Part shown: positions 29,127 to 38,517 of the stretch, one piece after another | How positions within the stretch are numbered: position 1 is the first letter of the stretch | How the letters are laid out: each line of letters begins with the position of its first letter | From: JACXTP01 sp963789555 | GTDB taxonomy: Archaea > Thermoplasmatota > Thermoplasmata > Methanomassiliicoccales > UBA472 | DNA: 64,000 bases | Assembly (NCBI GenBank): GCA_963789555.1 | Contig: CAWBKY010000003.1 | Span: forward strand, 1 to 64,000 | Direction: 5' to 3' | Notes under the pieces: generated by a model | The model's database searches: none | What the model was told of the DNA's origin: nothing | What the model saw: the letters and a program-made list of their open reading frames with translations, nothing else | Translations under genes and position numbers: made by a program

Positions 29127-31307
29127 CGCACATACTCGAAGTCCTTCACCAACTTCTCGTACTTCTTGGCCTCGCTCTTCAACCGAGGCTTGTAGTTGGC
29201 CAGGGCGATGTCGAAGTGCTTCTTGGTCAAACTCATGCCTTTGATGCGCTCAGGCGTCACCACCTCGTCCAAAGCCACCACCTGGCGGATGGACAGCATC
29301 ACCGCCTCGTTGACCACCGCGGCGATGTCTGCGCCGGTGTAGCCCTCGGTACGCTTCGCTATCTCGTCCAGGTTCACGTCCTCGGTCATCGGCTTGCGTT
29401 GCGTGTGCACCCGAAGGATGTCCCTCCGCGCCTCGTAGTCCGGGACGCCCACCGCCACCAGACGGTCGAAGCGGCCCGGACGGAGGAGCGCCGGGTCTAT
29501 CATGTCCGGACGGTTGGTGGCGGCGATCACCACCACGTTGTGCAGCGACTCCAGCCCGTCCATCTCGGTGAGAAGTTGGGATATCACCCGCTCCGTGACC
29601 ATCGAATCGCCGCCCACCCCTCGCACCGGGGCGATGGAGTCGATCTCGTCCATGAAGATGACGCATGGCGCCGCCCCCCTGGCCTTGCGGAACGTCTCCC
29701 GCACCGCCTTCTCGGACTCGCCCACCCATTTGCTGAGGAACTCCGGCCCCTTGACGTTTATGAAGTTCGCCTCGGACTCCGTGGCCACCGCCTTGGCCAG
29801 CATGGTCTTGCCGGTGCCAGGCGGGCCGTAGAGCAGCACCCCTTTGGGAGGGGCGGCGTCCATGTGCTCGAACAGGGCGGCGTACTTCAAAGGCCATTCC
29901 ACCGCCTCCTTCAGCTCCTTCTTCACCGACTCCAGGCCACCGATCTCGTCCCAGTGCAGGTCGGGCGACTCGATGAGCACCTCGCGCAGACTGGAGGGCT
30001 GCATCTCCCTGAGGGCGGAGAAGAAGTCATCACGTTTGACCACCAGCTTGTTCAATAGCTCCGCGGGGATGGCCTCCATCTCCAGGTCCAGGTCGGGGAT
30101 GACCCGGCGCAGGGAGTGCATGGCGGCCTCCTTGGTCAGGGCCTGCAGGTCCGCCCCGGCGTAGCCATGGGTCAAGGCGGCCAGGCGCTCCAGGTCGACG
30201 TCCTCGTCCAAGGGCACGCCGCGGGTGTGTATCTGCAGATATGTCGTAGCGCCCCTCCTTGTTGGGGATGTTTATCTCGATCTCCCGATCGAACCGGCCA
30301 GGCCGACGCAGGGCCGGGTCCAGGGCGTTGGGCCGGTTGGTGGCGCCAATGACCACCACCTTGCCCCGCGCCTCCAGGCCGTCCATGAGGGCCAGCAGCT
30401 GCGCCACGATGCGCCTCTCCGTCTCGCCGGTCACCTCGTCCCGCTTGGGGGCGATGGAGTCGATCTCGTCGATGAATATGATGGTGGGGGCGTTCTCCTC
30501 CGCCTGTTTGAATATCTCGCGCAGGCGTTCCTCCGACTCACCATAGAACTTGCTCATGATCTCCGGGCCGCCGATGGAGACGAAGTTGGCGTTGGTCTCT
30601 CCGGCGACCGCCTTGGCCAGCAGGGTCTTGCCCGTTCCTGGCGGTCCATGGAGCAACACACCCTTGGGGGCCTCGACCCCCAGTCGCTCGAAGAGCTCCG
30701 GGTGCCGGAGAGGCAGTTCGATCATCTCCCGGACCTTCTTCACCTCGTCCCCCAGGCCGCCGATGTCCTCGTAGGTGACCTTGGGGATCTTGGACAGGGC
30801 TTCCTTGGCCGGCTTCTCGCTGATCTTGACCTCGCAATCGCGGTGTATCATCACCGCATCGGCGGTGGGCTGGAAAGCCACCACGGTAAGGTAGATGGTC
30901 CGGCCCATGATGTTGAGCTCGACGATGTCGCCTCGGGTGACGACGCGGCCCTCCAACGCCTGTCCGAGGTACTCCTCCCCGCCCATGATCTTCATCTCCT
31001 CCATGGGGGCGAAGGTTATCTTCTGGGCGTTCTTGGCCAATATCTTGCGGATGGCCACCTTGTCGTCCAGACCCACCTGGGCGTTGCGCCGCACGAACCC
31101 ATCGATGCGGATCAGGCCCCGGTTCTCATCCTCGGCGTAGCCGGGCCAGACGACCGCCACCGTCTTCTTCTTGCCGTCGATCTGCACCACATCGCCCGCC
31201 TTCAGCCCGAGGATGTCCATTATCTCCGGGTCCACCCGGGCGATGCCTCGTCCCACGTCCCGTGACTTCGCCTCCGCCACTTTAAGGACCTTATCGCTCG
31301 CTACCAT
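29123..31307 (-). CDS. Cdc48/VAT AAA+ unfoldase (frame broken near 30235)
   Basis: Double-ring AAA+ unfoldase (VAT/p97 type). N-terminal double-psi barrel and cap (about 1-180; AEAKSRDVGRGIARVDP), D1 with GPPGTGKTLLAKAVAGE and FIDEIDSIAP, then D2 with GPPGTGKTMLAKAVATE and FMDEIDSIAP. A frame break near 30235, just after NIPNKEGRYDI in D1, is repaired by one base to give LQIHTRGVPLDEDVDLE. Total about 728 residues, as expected. The C-terminal end overlaps the downstream small heat-shock gene by 4 nt. Probably feeds substrates to the proteasome. Confidence 0.93.
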
Positions 31308-31378
31308 TTGCTCTACCTTTTCCTATGATCCGATGTTCCTTCGTTCTTTTGAATGGAATGAAACGGTTTGGGGCGGCC

Positions 31379-31844
31379 CTACTGGACCTCCACCTTCTTC
31401 CTATCGCTGCCCTTCTCGACCTTGGGCAGACGGACCTCCAGCACCCCTTCGGCCAGTTTGGCCTCTATGGTCTGGGGGTCCACGTCCTCCGGGAGGGTCA
31501 GGCGGCGATGGAAGTACATGGCCCCACGTTCGCGGCGCAGGTAGCCCTCTCCCTTCTCCTCACTGTCCCGCTCCTTCTTCGCGGTGATCTCGAGCGCTCC
31601 ATCACCGACCTCGATGGACACGTCCTCCTTGGTCATACCTGGGAGCTCAGCGCTGACCACATAGTGGTCCTCCTCCTCCCGGACGTCCACCACTGGGACG
31701 CGATAGGAGGGGCGCATCATGCCAGGGAACCAGAGGCGGTCCCGTCCCCTGTCGTTGAGGAACCGCTCCATCTCCTCGAACATGGCGTATCGGTCCCCAA
31801 TACCACGCTGGCGTCAATTCTCTGTTCTCCTTGCTCTTTGTCAT
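31379..31844 (-). CDS. hsp20: small heat-shock protein Hsp20 (probable frame break near 31795)
   Basis: Chaperone holdase with a clean alpha-crystallin domain (about 25-115 of the main reading frame): VPVVDVREEEDHYVVSAELPG, VEVGDGALEITAKK, FHRRLTLPEDVD and the GVLEVRLPK end. The main frame begins MFEEMERFLND at 31783, but an upstream ATG at 31844 (TKSKENRELTPAWYW) joins it after a one-base shift and better fits the promoter. A TATA (TTTATAGAAG on the minus strand, about 31911-31920) and a 23-bp palindrome (31862-31884) lie ahead of 31844. Transcribed toward cdc48. Confidence 0.88.
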
Positions 31845-31861
31845 CTCTCACCCTCCGGATA

Positions 31862-31884
31862 GATATCAACCATAGGTTGTATAC
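31862..31884. promoter_or_regulatory. palindromic operator ahead of hsp20
   Basis: GATATCAACC-ATA-GGTTGTATAC, two 10-bp arms around a 3-bp spacer with 8 of 10 arm positions complementary. It shares its architecture and the half site GTTGTATAC with the palindrome in front of the regulator gene at 32876-32898. It sits just downstream of the hsp20 TATA box, over the expected transcription start, where a repressor would block polymerase. Confidence 0.6.
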
Positions 31885-31921
31885 TTACAGATTCGTATTA
31901 GTTTGTACTTCTATAAATAAT

Positions 31922-32227
31922 TTACTTAAATGACCTCTCCAACTCCTTACGTATGTCGTCCAGTTGCTTCTCGACGCGACGCTCCCATCGTTTGACCTCC
32001 TCGACCATCTTGGGCATCTCGCGGTTGAAGTCCTGGATCATGCGGTCGCTCACGTTGTTCAGTTTGCTCCCTGAGCCCTGCATGCCGTCCCTGATGTCGT
32101 CGTACATCCTCCGACCCAATCGGTCCGCCTCGTTCATGGACCGCTCGAAGGTCTTCGCCGCCTCTTCGGTCATCTTTTTGATCTCGCGCATATAGCGCTC
32201 CGCCTTGTCGTCGATGCTCTCTGCCAT
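31922..32227 (-). CDS. coiled-coil protein in the heat-shock cluster
   Basis: 101-residue, highly charged, entirely helical protein of unknown function. Heptad-like hydrophobic spacing runs through AERYMREIKKMTEEAAKTFERSM and again through MPKMVEEVKRWERRVEKQLDDIRKELERS, with a short Gly-Ser-Asn break around residues 50-56. No membrane segment or known motif. The ATG follows the regulator stop by 1 bp, and hsp20 lies next, so it is co-transcribed with the regulator. May be a helical chaperone partner or prefoldin-like factor; this is inference from context only. Confidence 0.7.
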   Translation of the reverse strand: MAESIDDKAERYMREIKKMTEEAAKTFERSMNEADRLGRRMYDDIRDGMQGSGSKLNNVSDRMIQDFNREMPKMVEEVKRWERRVEKQLDDIRKELERSFK

Positions 32228-32228
32228 C

Positions 32229-32865
32229 TCATCCCCCTCCTCTCAAGTAGTCCTCTAAGACGTCGTTGACCGTTTCGTCCCTCAGACCCAGCTCCTTCGC
32301 GATCTGTCCCGGGGACAGCTCTGGTCGTTGCATGTACACATAGATGATCCTTCGGGCGTGGTAGTCGTCTATGCTCGATTCCACGATGCCGCAGGCCTCG
32401 TCCAAGGCCTCTTCCTTGGCCCTCATCAGCTCGGCCCTGCGACGGGCTATGCCACGAAGCTCCCCGTCGATCTCCTTGATCCGGTCGCGGACCTCCCCCA
32501 CCCGCCCGCTGATCATCACCCGGTCCTCCTGGGGGATGTCCTCCTTGACGCAGCTGCGGACCGTCCATCTCCCTGGTGACGATCTGGGCGGTGAAAAGGC
32601 CTGGGCCCATGTCCACCACGATGTTGAAACCGGTGATGGGCACGTAGATCTTGCGATTGGGGCCACCTTGGTCGCTCTCCTCGTCATAGGAACGTACCAT
32701 GCGGTACTCCTCCAGGACCTTCAGGTGCTTCATTATCCCTTGCTGGCTGAGACCAAGCTCCTTTGAGAGCTGCAGAGGATAGTGCGGCTCCCTGACCAGC
32801 GCCTCCAGTATCCTCCTTCGGGTCGGGTTCTCGATCACGGACAACAGAACGTCCAACTCATCCAT
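32229..32865 (-). CDS. ArsR-type winged-helix regulator of the heat-shock cluster (frame broken near 32565)
   Basis: About 212 residues after joining two frames near 32565. The N-terminal winged helix (about 1-65) has NPTRRRILEALV and LSKELGLSQQGIMKHLKVLEE. A beta-rich middle (KIYVPITGFNIVVDMGPGLFTAQIV) is followed by a coiled coil (about 125-170) and a second C-terminal helix-turn-helix (LSPGQIAKELGLRDETVNDVL). Architecture and setting resemble Phr-like archaeal heat-shock repressors, but it is not a close Phr. A palindrome lies 11-33 nt upstream of the ATG, suggesting autoregulation. Confidence 0.82.
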
Positions 32866-32875
32866 GGGCTCACCT

Positions 32876-32898
32876 GATTACAACTACAAGTTGTATAC
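32876..32898. promoter_or_regulatory. palindromic operator ahead of the heat-shock regulator
   Basis: GATTACAACT-ACA-AGTTGTATAC, again 10-bp arms with 3-bp spacer and 8 of 10 arm positions complementary; matches the hsp20 palindrome in layout and half site. A minus-strand TATA (TTTTTTATAC, about 32920-32930) lies about 24-30 bp upstream, so the palindrome covers the expected transcription start. Confidence 0.6.
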
Positions 32899-32971
32899 AT
32901 GATGATATGTGAGGACCGAGGTATAAAAAACCTGTGAACGTCGTTGCCACGACCCCTCTCCTCCGGGCCAT

Positions 32972-32981
32972 AGTATATAAC
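32972..32981 (+). promoter_or_regulatory. TATA box of endA
   Basis: AGTATATAAC, 22-31 nt before the endA ATG, predicting a leaderless or nearly leaderless transcript. Seen directly; function inferred from consensus and spacing. Confidence 0.55.
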
Positions 32982-33003
32982 CCCCCCGGAAGGTTCAGGT
33001 CCG

Positions 33004-34059
33004 ATGCCAGGAGAGCTGCGGGGCGACTCGGTGGAGGTCAAGGACCCGGTCGAGGCCAGTCAGATCTACAACAAGGGCTATTATGGCTACCCGCGCAAGG
33101 GCGGCGGCCTGGACCTGGACATCCTCGAGGCGGTCTTCCTTTTCGAGGCGGAGCGCTTGGTCGTGCAAATGGGCGGTCCCCCATTACAGCTGGAGGAACT
33201 GGTGCATCTGGCGGTCAAGGAAAGGCCCGACTTCGAGACCCAGTACCTAGTATACCGCGACCTGAGGCAAAGGGGGTACGTGGTCAAGCTGGACGGGGGT
33301 GATTTCCACTTCCGGGTATTCCCTCGGGGGGGAAGCCCGACCAGCAGCCAGACCAAAGCCTGGGTGCTCGTCGCCTCGGAGCGCTCCTCCTTCCGCATGG
33401 AGCAGATGGTGGAGCAGGCGGAGATGTCCGAACGGACCCGCAAGGAGCTGCTCCTGGCAGTGGTGGACGAGGAGGGGGACATCACGTTCTACCAGGCCGA
33501 GCGCCTGGAGCCCAAGGGCGAGATATCGGGCGAGCCGCAGTTCGATGCCGCCGAAGGCCTGCTCCTCGACGAGTGCGTGCTGGTCTTCGGTGATGCCCAG
33601 GTGGAGACCATGTCCAAGAAGGGGCACTACGGCAAGAAGGTGGGCAAGTACCTGCAGCTCTCCTTCATCGAGGCGGCCTTCCTGATGGATTCCGGCCATC
33701 TCCGCCTGCGCTCCGGAAGCACCGGGCGGCCCATAGGCCAAGACACCTTCACCAAGCGCGCCAAGGCGGTGCAGCCTGACTTCCGCCTGCGCTTCGCCGC
33801 CTTCAAGGACCTCAAAGCCCGGGGGCTGGTGGTCAAGACCGGCTTCAAGTATGGCACTCACTTCCGGGTGTATGAGGGAGACCCAGGCAAGCATCACGCC
33901 AAGTACCTGGTGCACGCGGTGCCGGAGAACTACATCACCATATGGGCGGAGATCTCCCGCGCCATAAGGCTGGCGCACGGGGTGAAGAAGGAGGTCCTTT
34001 TCTGCCGGGTGCAGTCCCCCGATGTTTGCTACATCATGCTGAAGCGCGTCAGGCCTTGA
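33004..34059 (+). CDS. endA: tRNA-splicing endonuclease
   Basis: Cuts the bulge-helix-bulge at tRNA intron boundaries. The 351-residue protein is the tandem-repeat form (two endonuclease-like units in one chain, as in homodimeric enzymes). The first unit is degenerate (QTYLVYRDLRQRGYVVK, DFHFRVFP), while the second is catalytic: FKYGTHFRVYEGDPGKHHAKYLVH supplies the Tyr, His and Lys of the active site. The first unit's loss of these residues is normal for the form. A leaderless TATA promoter precedes it, divergent from the heat-shock regulator. It converges with the zinc-ribbon gene, overlapping by 11 nt. Confidence 0.93.
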   Translation: MPGELRGDSVEVKDPVEASQIYNKGYYGYPRKGGGLDLDILEAVFLFEAERLVVQMGGPPLQLEELVHLAVKERPDFETQYLVYRDLRQRGYVVKLDGGDFHFRVFPRGGSPTSSQTKAWVLVASERSSFRMEQMVEQAEMSERTRKELLLAVVDEEGDITFYQAERLEPKGEISGEPQFDAAEGLLLDECVLVFGDAQVETMSKKGHYGKKVGKYLQLSFIEAAFLMDSGHLRLRSGSTGRPIGQDTFTKRAKAVQPDFRLRFAAFKDLKARGLVVKTGFKYGTHFRVYEGDPGKHHAKYLVHAVPENYITIWAEISRAIRLAHGVKKEVLFCRVQSPDVCYIMLKRVRP

Positions 34060-34576
34060 CCGGCACGGTGCCCGACGAGGGCGGTGGCGCCGGCATGGCC
34101 AATATCTGGTCCTTTAGCTGCTTGGCCCCGGCCCAGTCCTGGGGGTCCAGCTCCAAGGACGCGTCGCAGAGGTCGAGGGCTTGCTTATCCCTTCCCGTGT
34201 TGTGGTAGACCGTAGCCATCTTCACCATGAAGTTGGTCTGCTTGCGGTAGAATTGAGTATAATGGATGGCGGTGCGGTAGGCCTCGATCGCCTCGTCCGT
34301 GCGCCCTCCCTTGATGAGCGCCTCGGCATACTTCTCGTAACGGACCGACTTGGTCTCAGGGGAAGCCTGCAGCTCCGCGGTCTGGCGCAAGGTCTCGATC
34401 AGGTTGGCGATGGCCACGGAGGCCCGGATCTCGGTGCCGCACTTGGGGCATTGCTTGATGTTCTCGTCCACCGGCGTCCCGCAGTTCACGCAGAACTTCG
34501 GCAGCACGGTCCCGCAGCTCGGGCACGAATGCCAGTCGGCCTCGACCAAGTTTTTACAGTTCGGGCAATCGGACAC
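34049..34576 (-). CDS. double zinc-ribbon protein with TPR-like repeats
   Basis: 175 residues. N terminus carries two zinc ribbons: CPNC...CPSC (about 4-22) and CVNC...CPKC (about 29-46). The rest is helical with TPR-like pairs (RYEKYAEALIKGGRTDEAIEAYRTAIHY; MVKMATVYHNTGRDKQALDLCDASLELDP), then a proline-rich tail. Probably a protein-protein adaptor; partner unknown. Start is GTG, inside the 3' end of the upstream membrane protein gene, so the two are probably coupled. Confidence 0.75.
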   Translation of the reverse strand: MSDCPNCKNLVEADWHSCPSCGTVLPKFCVNCGTPVDENIKQCPKCGTEIRASVAIANLIETLRQTAELQASPETKSVRYEKYAEALIKGGRTDEAIEAYRTAIHYTQFYRKQTNFMVKMATVYHNTGRDKQALDLCDASLELDPQDWAGAKQLKDQILAMPAPPPSSGTVPVKA

Positions 34577-35061
34577 CGGTCTTCACGCCGGTCACCTTGA
34601 GGCGTTTCATGGAGGATTCTATCTCCTCCTTTGACGGCGCAAAATAGTCTTTCTTCCAATAGACGAAGAAGAGCGGCAATCAATTCGAAGATCAAACTGA
34701 CAAAGTTCAGGATGAACAGCGAGCACGGCAACTGGTCTTTCGCGGCATTGTGTAAGGCTCGACGTATGGCCCATAGAACAGATAGATCAGGATCAGGCGG
34801 AAGGGGAGGTCCATCGCTATCGTCGCGCAGGATCCCCTGCCTCTCTCCAATCTGAGCGCTCCAGACCGGCCTTGCCGTCCCTATGAGGAAGGCGGAAACG
34901 AAGACCAGGATCAGGCCTAATAGGAACCCGATGGTGGAGCTAACGATCTCAAGGTAGAAGAACCCAAAAATGCTCATCAGGCTGGTGATCCCAGCCAGGA
35001 CAAGCATGATCGCCAACAGCCTTTAGGACAACAGATTTACCCACGTCCATACTCTCTTCAT
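34554..35061 (-). CDS. membrane protein (several frame breaks)
   Basis: Opening MKRVWTWVNLLS at ATG 35061 follows a GAGGTGA ribosome binding site; after a shift near 35025 a hydrophobic region continues (LLAIMLVLAGITSLMSIFGFFYL and a second helix IGFLLGLILVFVSAFLIG). A third hydrophobic stretch (LFILNFVSLIF) and, after another shift near 34690, FFVYWKKDYFAPSKEEIESSMKRLKV end the protein. About 168 residues with perhaps four helices and a cytoplasmic C-terminal tail. Family not recognised. A TATA candidate lies at about 35103-35112. Confidence 0.55.
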
Positions 35062-35114
35062 TTTCTCACCTCGATCGTTAGTCTTAACGAACACCATTGG
35101 GATTTAATATGTTT

Positions 35115-35130
35115 GCTGGCCGAAGCCAGC
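35115..35130 (-). terminator. UUCG-tetraloop hairpin after tfb
   Basis: On the minus strand GCTGGC-TTCG-GCCAGC, a perfect 6-bp stem with a UUCG tetraloop, 18 nt past the tfb stop and just before the promoter of the membrane gene. No long U-run follows, so it may be an RNA end or processing hairpin rather than a classical terminator. Confidence 0.4.
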
Positions 35131-35147
35131 AGTAAAGTATTTCAGCC

Positions 35148-36080
35148 TCACAGCTGGATCTCTATGCCCAGCTTCTCGGTCAGTTCCTTGTATCGGTTCC
35201 GGATGGTGACCTCCGTCACCCCGGCGATGTCCGCCACTTCCCGTTGCGTCCGGCGCTCGTTGCACAGGATGGAGGCGATGTAGATGGCGGCCGCGGCCAC
35301 ACCGGTCGGCCCGCGACCAGAGGTCAGCTCCTTCTTGGCGGCGTCCTTGAGTATGTCCGCGGCCTTGGCCTGGACATCTCCGCTGAGCTTAAGCTCCGAA
35401 CAGAACCTCTGCACATAGTCCTGGGGCCGGGTGGGCATCAGCTTGAGCTTCAGCTCCCGGGTCATGAAACGGTAGGTGCGGCCTATCTCCTTGCGCCCGA
35501 CGCGGCTGGAGTTGGCCACCTCATCTAGGGTACGGGGAACGTTGCACTGGCGGCAGGCGGCGTAAAGCGAGGCGGCGACGACGCCCTCGATGCTGCGCCC
35601 CCGGATGAGGTTCTTGTTGACCGCTTTCCTGTAGATCATGGCAGCGGTCTCGCGCACGTTCCTGGGCAGACCCATGGCCGAGGCCATGCGGTCCAGCTCG
35701 CTCAAGGCGAAGGCGAGGTTGCGCTCCGTCGCGTTCGACACACGGATCCTGCGCTGCCATTTCCTCAGGCGGTACAGTTGCGCCCGGTTCCTGGTCGGGA
35801 TGCTCTTACCGTAGGAGTCCTTGTTCTTCCAGGAGATCTCGGTGGAAAGACCCTTGTCGTGGATGGTATAGGTCATCGGTGCGCCGGTACGGGCCCTCTT
35901 CTCGCCTTGCTCCACGTCGAAAGCGCGCCATTCCGGTCCTAGGTCGATGAACTGGTCGTCTATGACCAATCCGCACTCCTCGCATATGAGCTCCCCTCGC
36001 TCATAGTCGCGGACCAGGTGGCCACTGTTACATTCAGGACATCTTTCTATCTCGTCTGTCCCTTCCCTTGGCTTTGGCAT
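35148..36080 (-). CDS. tfb: transcription initiation factor TFB
   Basis: Archaeal TFIIB homolog that bridges TBP/TATA and RNA polymerase. N-terminal zinc ribbon (CPEC...CEECG), B-finger/linker region (IDLGPEWRAFD), then two cyclin repeats (about 115-205 and 210-305) ending with a helix-turn-helix typical of BRE recognition (REVADIAGVTEVTIRNRYKEL). About 310 residues, full length. I chose ATG 36080 because the upstream GGAGGAGGTC is a strong ribosome binding site; a longer start at 36101 begins within that site. It overlaps gar1 by 47 nt. Confidence 0.95.
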   Translation of the reverse strand: MPKPREGTDEIERCPECNSGHLVRDYERGELICEECGLVIDDQFIDLGPEWRAFDVEQGEKRARTGAPMTYTIHDKGLSTEISWKNKDSYGKSIPTRNRAQLYRLRKWQRRIRVSNATERNLAFALSELDRMASAMGLPRNVRETAAMIYRKAVNKNLIRGRSIEGVVAASLYAACRQCNVPRTLDEVANSSRVGRKEIGRTYRFMTRELKLKLMPTRPQDYVQRFCSELKLSGDVQAKAADILKDAAKKELTSGRGPTGVAAAAIYIASILCNERRTQREVADIAGVTEVTIRNRYKELTEKLGIEIQL

Positions 36081-36315
36081 TTGGTTCGACCTCCTCCACA
36101 TATACCTGCTTCCCCACTACCGAGAGCAGGGTCTGACCCCTCATCGGCTCGACAGAGACATAAGGCGAAGCCACCGGACCGAATACTCGGGCCACTCGAC
36201 CCAACGGACGCATGCGGTTGTCCGTGACCGTGGCCGCGATGGGCGGGGCGAAGGAACCGCGAACGATCAAGCGGCCTTCAAAAGTCACTTCCTGGACACT
36301 ACCCAGAAGTTTCAT
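36034..36315 (-). CDS. H/ACA ribonucleoprotein Gar1-like protein
   Basis: Subunit of the H/ACA pseudouridylation complex that helps release substrate. The 93-residue protein has a six-stranded barrel pattern with IAATVTDNRMRPLGRVARVFGPVASPYVSV, which is the classical Gar1 core, and a basic tail. Complete. A minus-strand TATA (GTTTATATAGC, 36372-36382) lies upstream. Co-transcribed with tfb, as in many Euryarchaeota. Confidence 0.9.
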   Translation of the reverse strand: MKLLGSVQEVTFEGRLIVRGSFAPPIAATVTDNRMRPLGRVARVFGPVASPYVSVEPMRGQTLLSVVGKQVYVEEVEPNAKAKGRDRRDRKMS

Positions 36316-36496
36316 GATTCACCAGAGTCTCACCGAGCTACTGCGGTGCTTATAAGGGAGAATATATGCTCGCTATATAAACTTATTGCAAACCTATATT
36401 AATTTGTATCCTTATCTATATTTAATTCTTTATGGACTAACGCCGACACCCATCAGGCAGCAATGGTTATGAGCAGGCATATCCCTCCTGGAGTTC
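36316..36496. promoter_or_regulatory. divergent promoter region between gar1-tfb and the CoA gene
   Basis: AT-rich gap with a minus-strand TATA at 36372-36382 for gar1-tfb and a plus-strand candidate CTATATTTAATTC near 36416-36428 for the downstream CoA gene. No gene seen. Confidence 0.45.
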
Positions 36497-37250
36497 GTGG
36501 AGATATCCAAGGACCACCCTCGATACAGATCCTTGGTGACAAGGGAGCACATGGGAAGAATGGTGCAAGAGGGGATCGTCGCCCCCACCGGGCTTATCGC
36601 CCATGGTCGGGGGGAGGCGTTCGACTATCTGATCGGGGAGCGCACCACGACCGAGGCGCTAGGGGCCGAGAGGGCGGCCGTGGCGCTGTTGATGGGGGCG
36701 AAGAGGCCGGTAATCACGGTCAACGGGAACGCCGCTGCATTGGCCGCCAAAGGCCTGGCGGACCTGGCCCGTCTGACTTCATCCAAGCTCGAGGTCAACC
36801 TCTTCCATCGCAGCGAGGAGCGCGTCCAGAAGGTATGTGATTATCTGGAGGAGCAGGGAGGCATCCGCGTGCTCGGGCGGGTCCCGGACGCGACGCTACC
36901 GCATATCGCCTCGGATCGGGCGAAGTGCACGCTGGAGGGCATATACAGCTCCGACGTCGTGCTCATACCCCTGGAGGACGGGGACCGGGCCATGGCCTTG
37001 AAGAAGATGGGGAAGAAGGTCATCGCCATCGACCTCAACCCCCTGTCCCGGACCTCGTTGGCGGCGGACATAGCCATCGTGGACGAGCTGACCCGGGCGG
37101 TGAGCGAACATGTTGGCATTTGCGAAGGAGATGAGATTGGACCCTAAGGAGAGGGAGAGGGCATTGACCTCGTTCAACAACCACGAGAACCTGGCGGTCA
37201 CCTTGGAGATCATATGCCAGAATTTGAGGCGGCAGGCAAGAGCGGTCTAA
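36497..37250 (+). CDS. 4-phosphopantoate--beta-alanine ligase (frame broken near 37110)
   Basis: Archaeal phosphopantothenate synthetase, joining phosphopantoate to beta-alanine in CoA synthesis. It starts at GTG with MEISKDHPRYRSL and includes GLIAHGRGEAFDYL, VNGNAAAL, SKLEVNLFHR, VLIPLEDGDR and AIDLNPLSRTS, all family motifs. A one-base break near 37110 separates the end; the next frame continues MLAFAKEMRLD and FNNHENLAVTLEII, giving about 250 residues, the normal length. Followed by the SAH hydrolase gene after 25 nt. Confidence 0.9.
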
Positions 37251-37275
37251 TTAATTCAGTATCAGGAGTGATGGA

Positions 37276-38517
37276 ATGGACGACGAACTCGTTGTGAAGG
37301 GGAGGAGACGCTTGGAATGGGCCGAGGCCCACATGAAGGTCCTGGCCCAGGTTCGGTCTCGCCAGACGGAGGAGGGGACCCTAAAGGGGGCGAAGGTGGG
37401 CATGGCCCTGCACGTGGAGGCCAAGACCGGAATGTTGGCCATCAGCCTGGCTCGGGCGGGGGCGGAGGTGCGTTTGGCCTCATGCAATCCCTTGTCCACC
37501 GACGATTCCGTGGCAGCGGCCCTGAAGGACGCAGCGGATCAAGGTCTATGCCAAGAAATGGGAGAGCACGGATGAATACTACGAGAACCTGAATCAGGTG
37601 CTGGACATGGGGCCTGACTACGTCATCGACGACGGAGCGGACCTCATCACCATGTTGCACACCTCCCGCAAGGACCAGCTCGAAACGGTGCTTGGCGCCA
37701 ACGAGGAGACCACCACCGGGGTCATCCGCCTCCGCTCCATGGCCAAGGAGGGCAAGCTAAGGTTCCCGGTCATGGCGGTGAACGACGCTCAGATGAAGTT
37801 CCTCTTCGACAATCGATACGGCACCGGACAGTCCACATTCGATGGCTTCATGAACGCCACCAACCTGTTGGTGGCCGGTAAGACCCTGGTCGTGGCGGGA
37901 TATGGTTGGTGTGGCAGGGGCATCGCCATGCGAGCAAAGGGCCTGGGTGCCAACGTGGTCGTCACCGAGGTGGACCCCATCCGCGCCATAGAGGCCAGGA
38001 TGGAGGGGTACCAGGTTATGCCCATGGCACAGGCGGCGCCACAGGCGGACATAGTCATCTCCGCCACCGGATGCAAGGACGTGGTGCGTCGGGAGCACCT
38101 GCAGGTCCTGAAGGATGGGTGCGTCCTAGGCAATTCAGGTCATTTCGACAACGAGGTGAGCCGGAAGGCATTGGAAGATCTGGCGGGAACCCCGAAACGG
38201 GTCAGGGAATTCGTGGACGAGTATCGGTTCCAGGATGGGAGGAGGGCCTATCTGATCGCGGAGGGCCGTCTCATGAACCTGAGCGCAGGTCAGGGCCACC
38301 CGGTGGAGATAATGGACATGAGCTTCTCCATCCAGGCCCTTGCACTTGGAGCATCTGGTAAGGAACTCGGGCAGCATGAGGCCCGACGTCTACACCATCC
38401 CGAAGGAGATGGACGACGAGGTGGCGCGGTTGGCCCTGAGCTCGATGGGGCGTGGCCATCGACACGCTCAACCAGGACCAGCTGGACTATCTCCATGGCT
38501 GGAAAGAGGGCACATGA
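37276..38517 (+). CDS. ahcY: S-adenosylhomocysteine hydrolase (three frame breaks)
   Basis: Splits SAH into adenosine and homocysteine (or, in some archaea, the inosine form), keeping methyltransferases free of product inhibition. Segments: the N terminus to ALKDAADQ; break near 37540; a long central part with LDMGPDYVIDDGADL, the NAD-binding GYGWCGRGIAM and TEVDP motifs; then breaks near 38350 and 38450 to reach RPDVYTIPKEMDDEVARLAL and LDYLHGWKEGT. Joined length about 413 residues, normal. The stop overlaps the PfkB kinase ATG (ATGA). Confidence 0.92.

Noticed and set aside
30225..31265. Plus-strand open frame over cdc48
   Set aside because: Antisense to a conserved AAA+ gene with no recognisable protein features.
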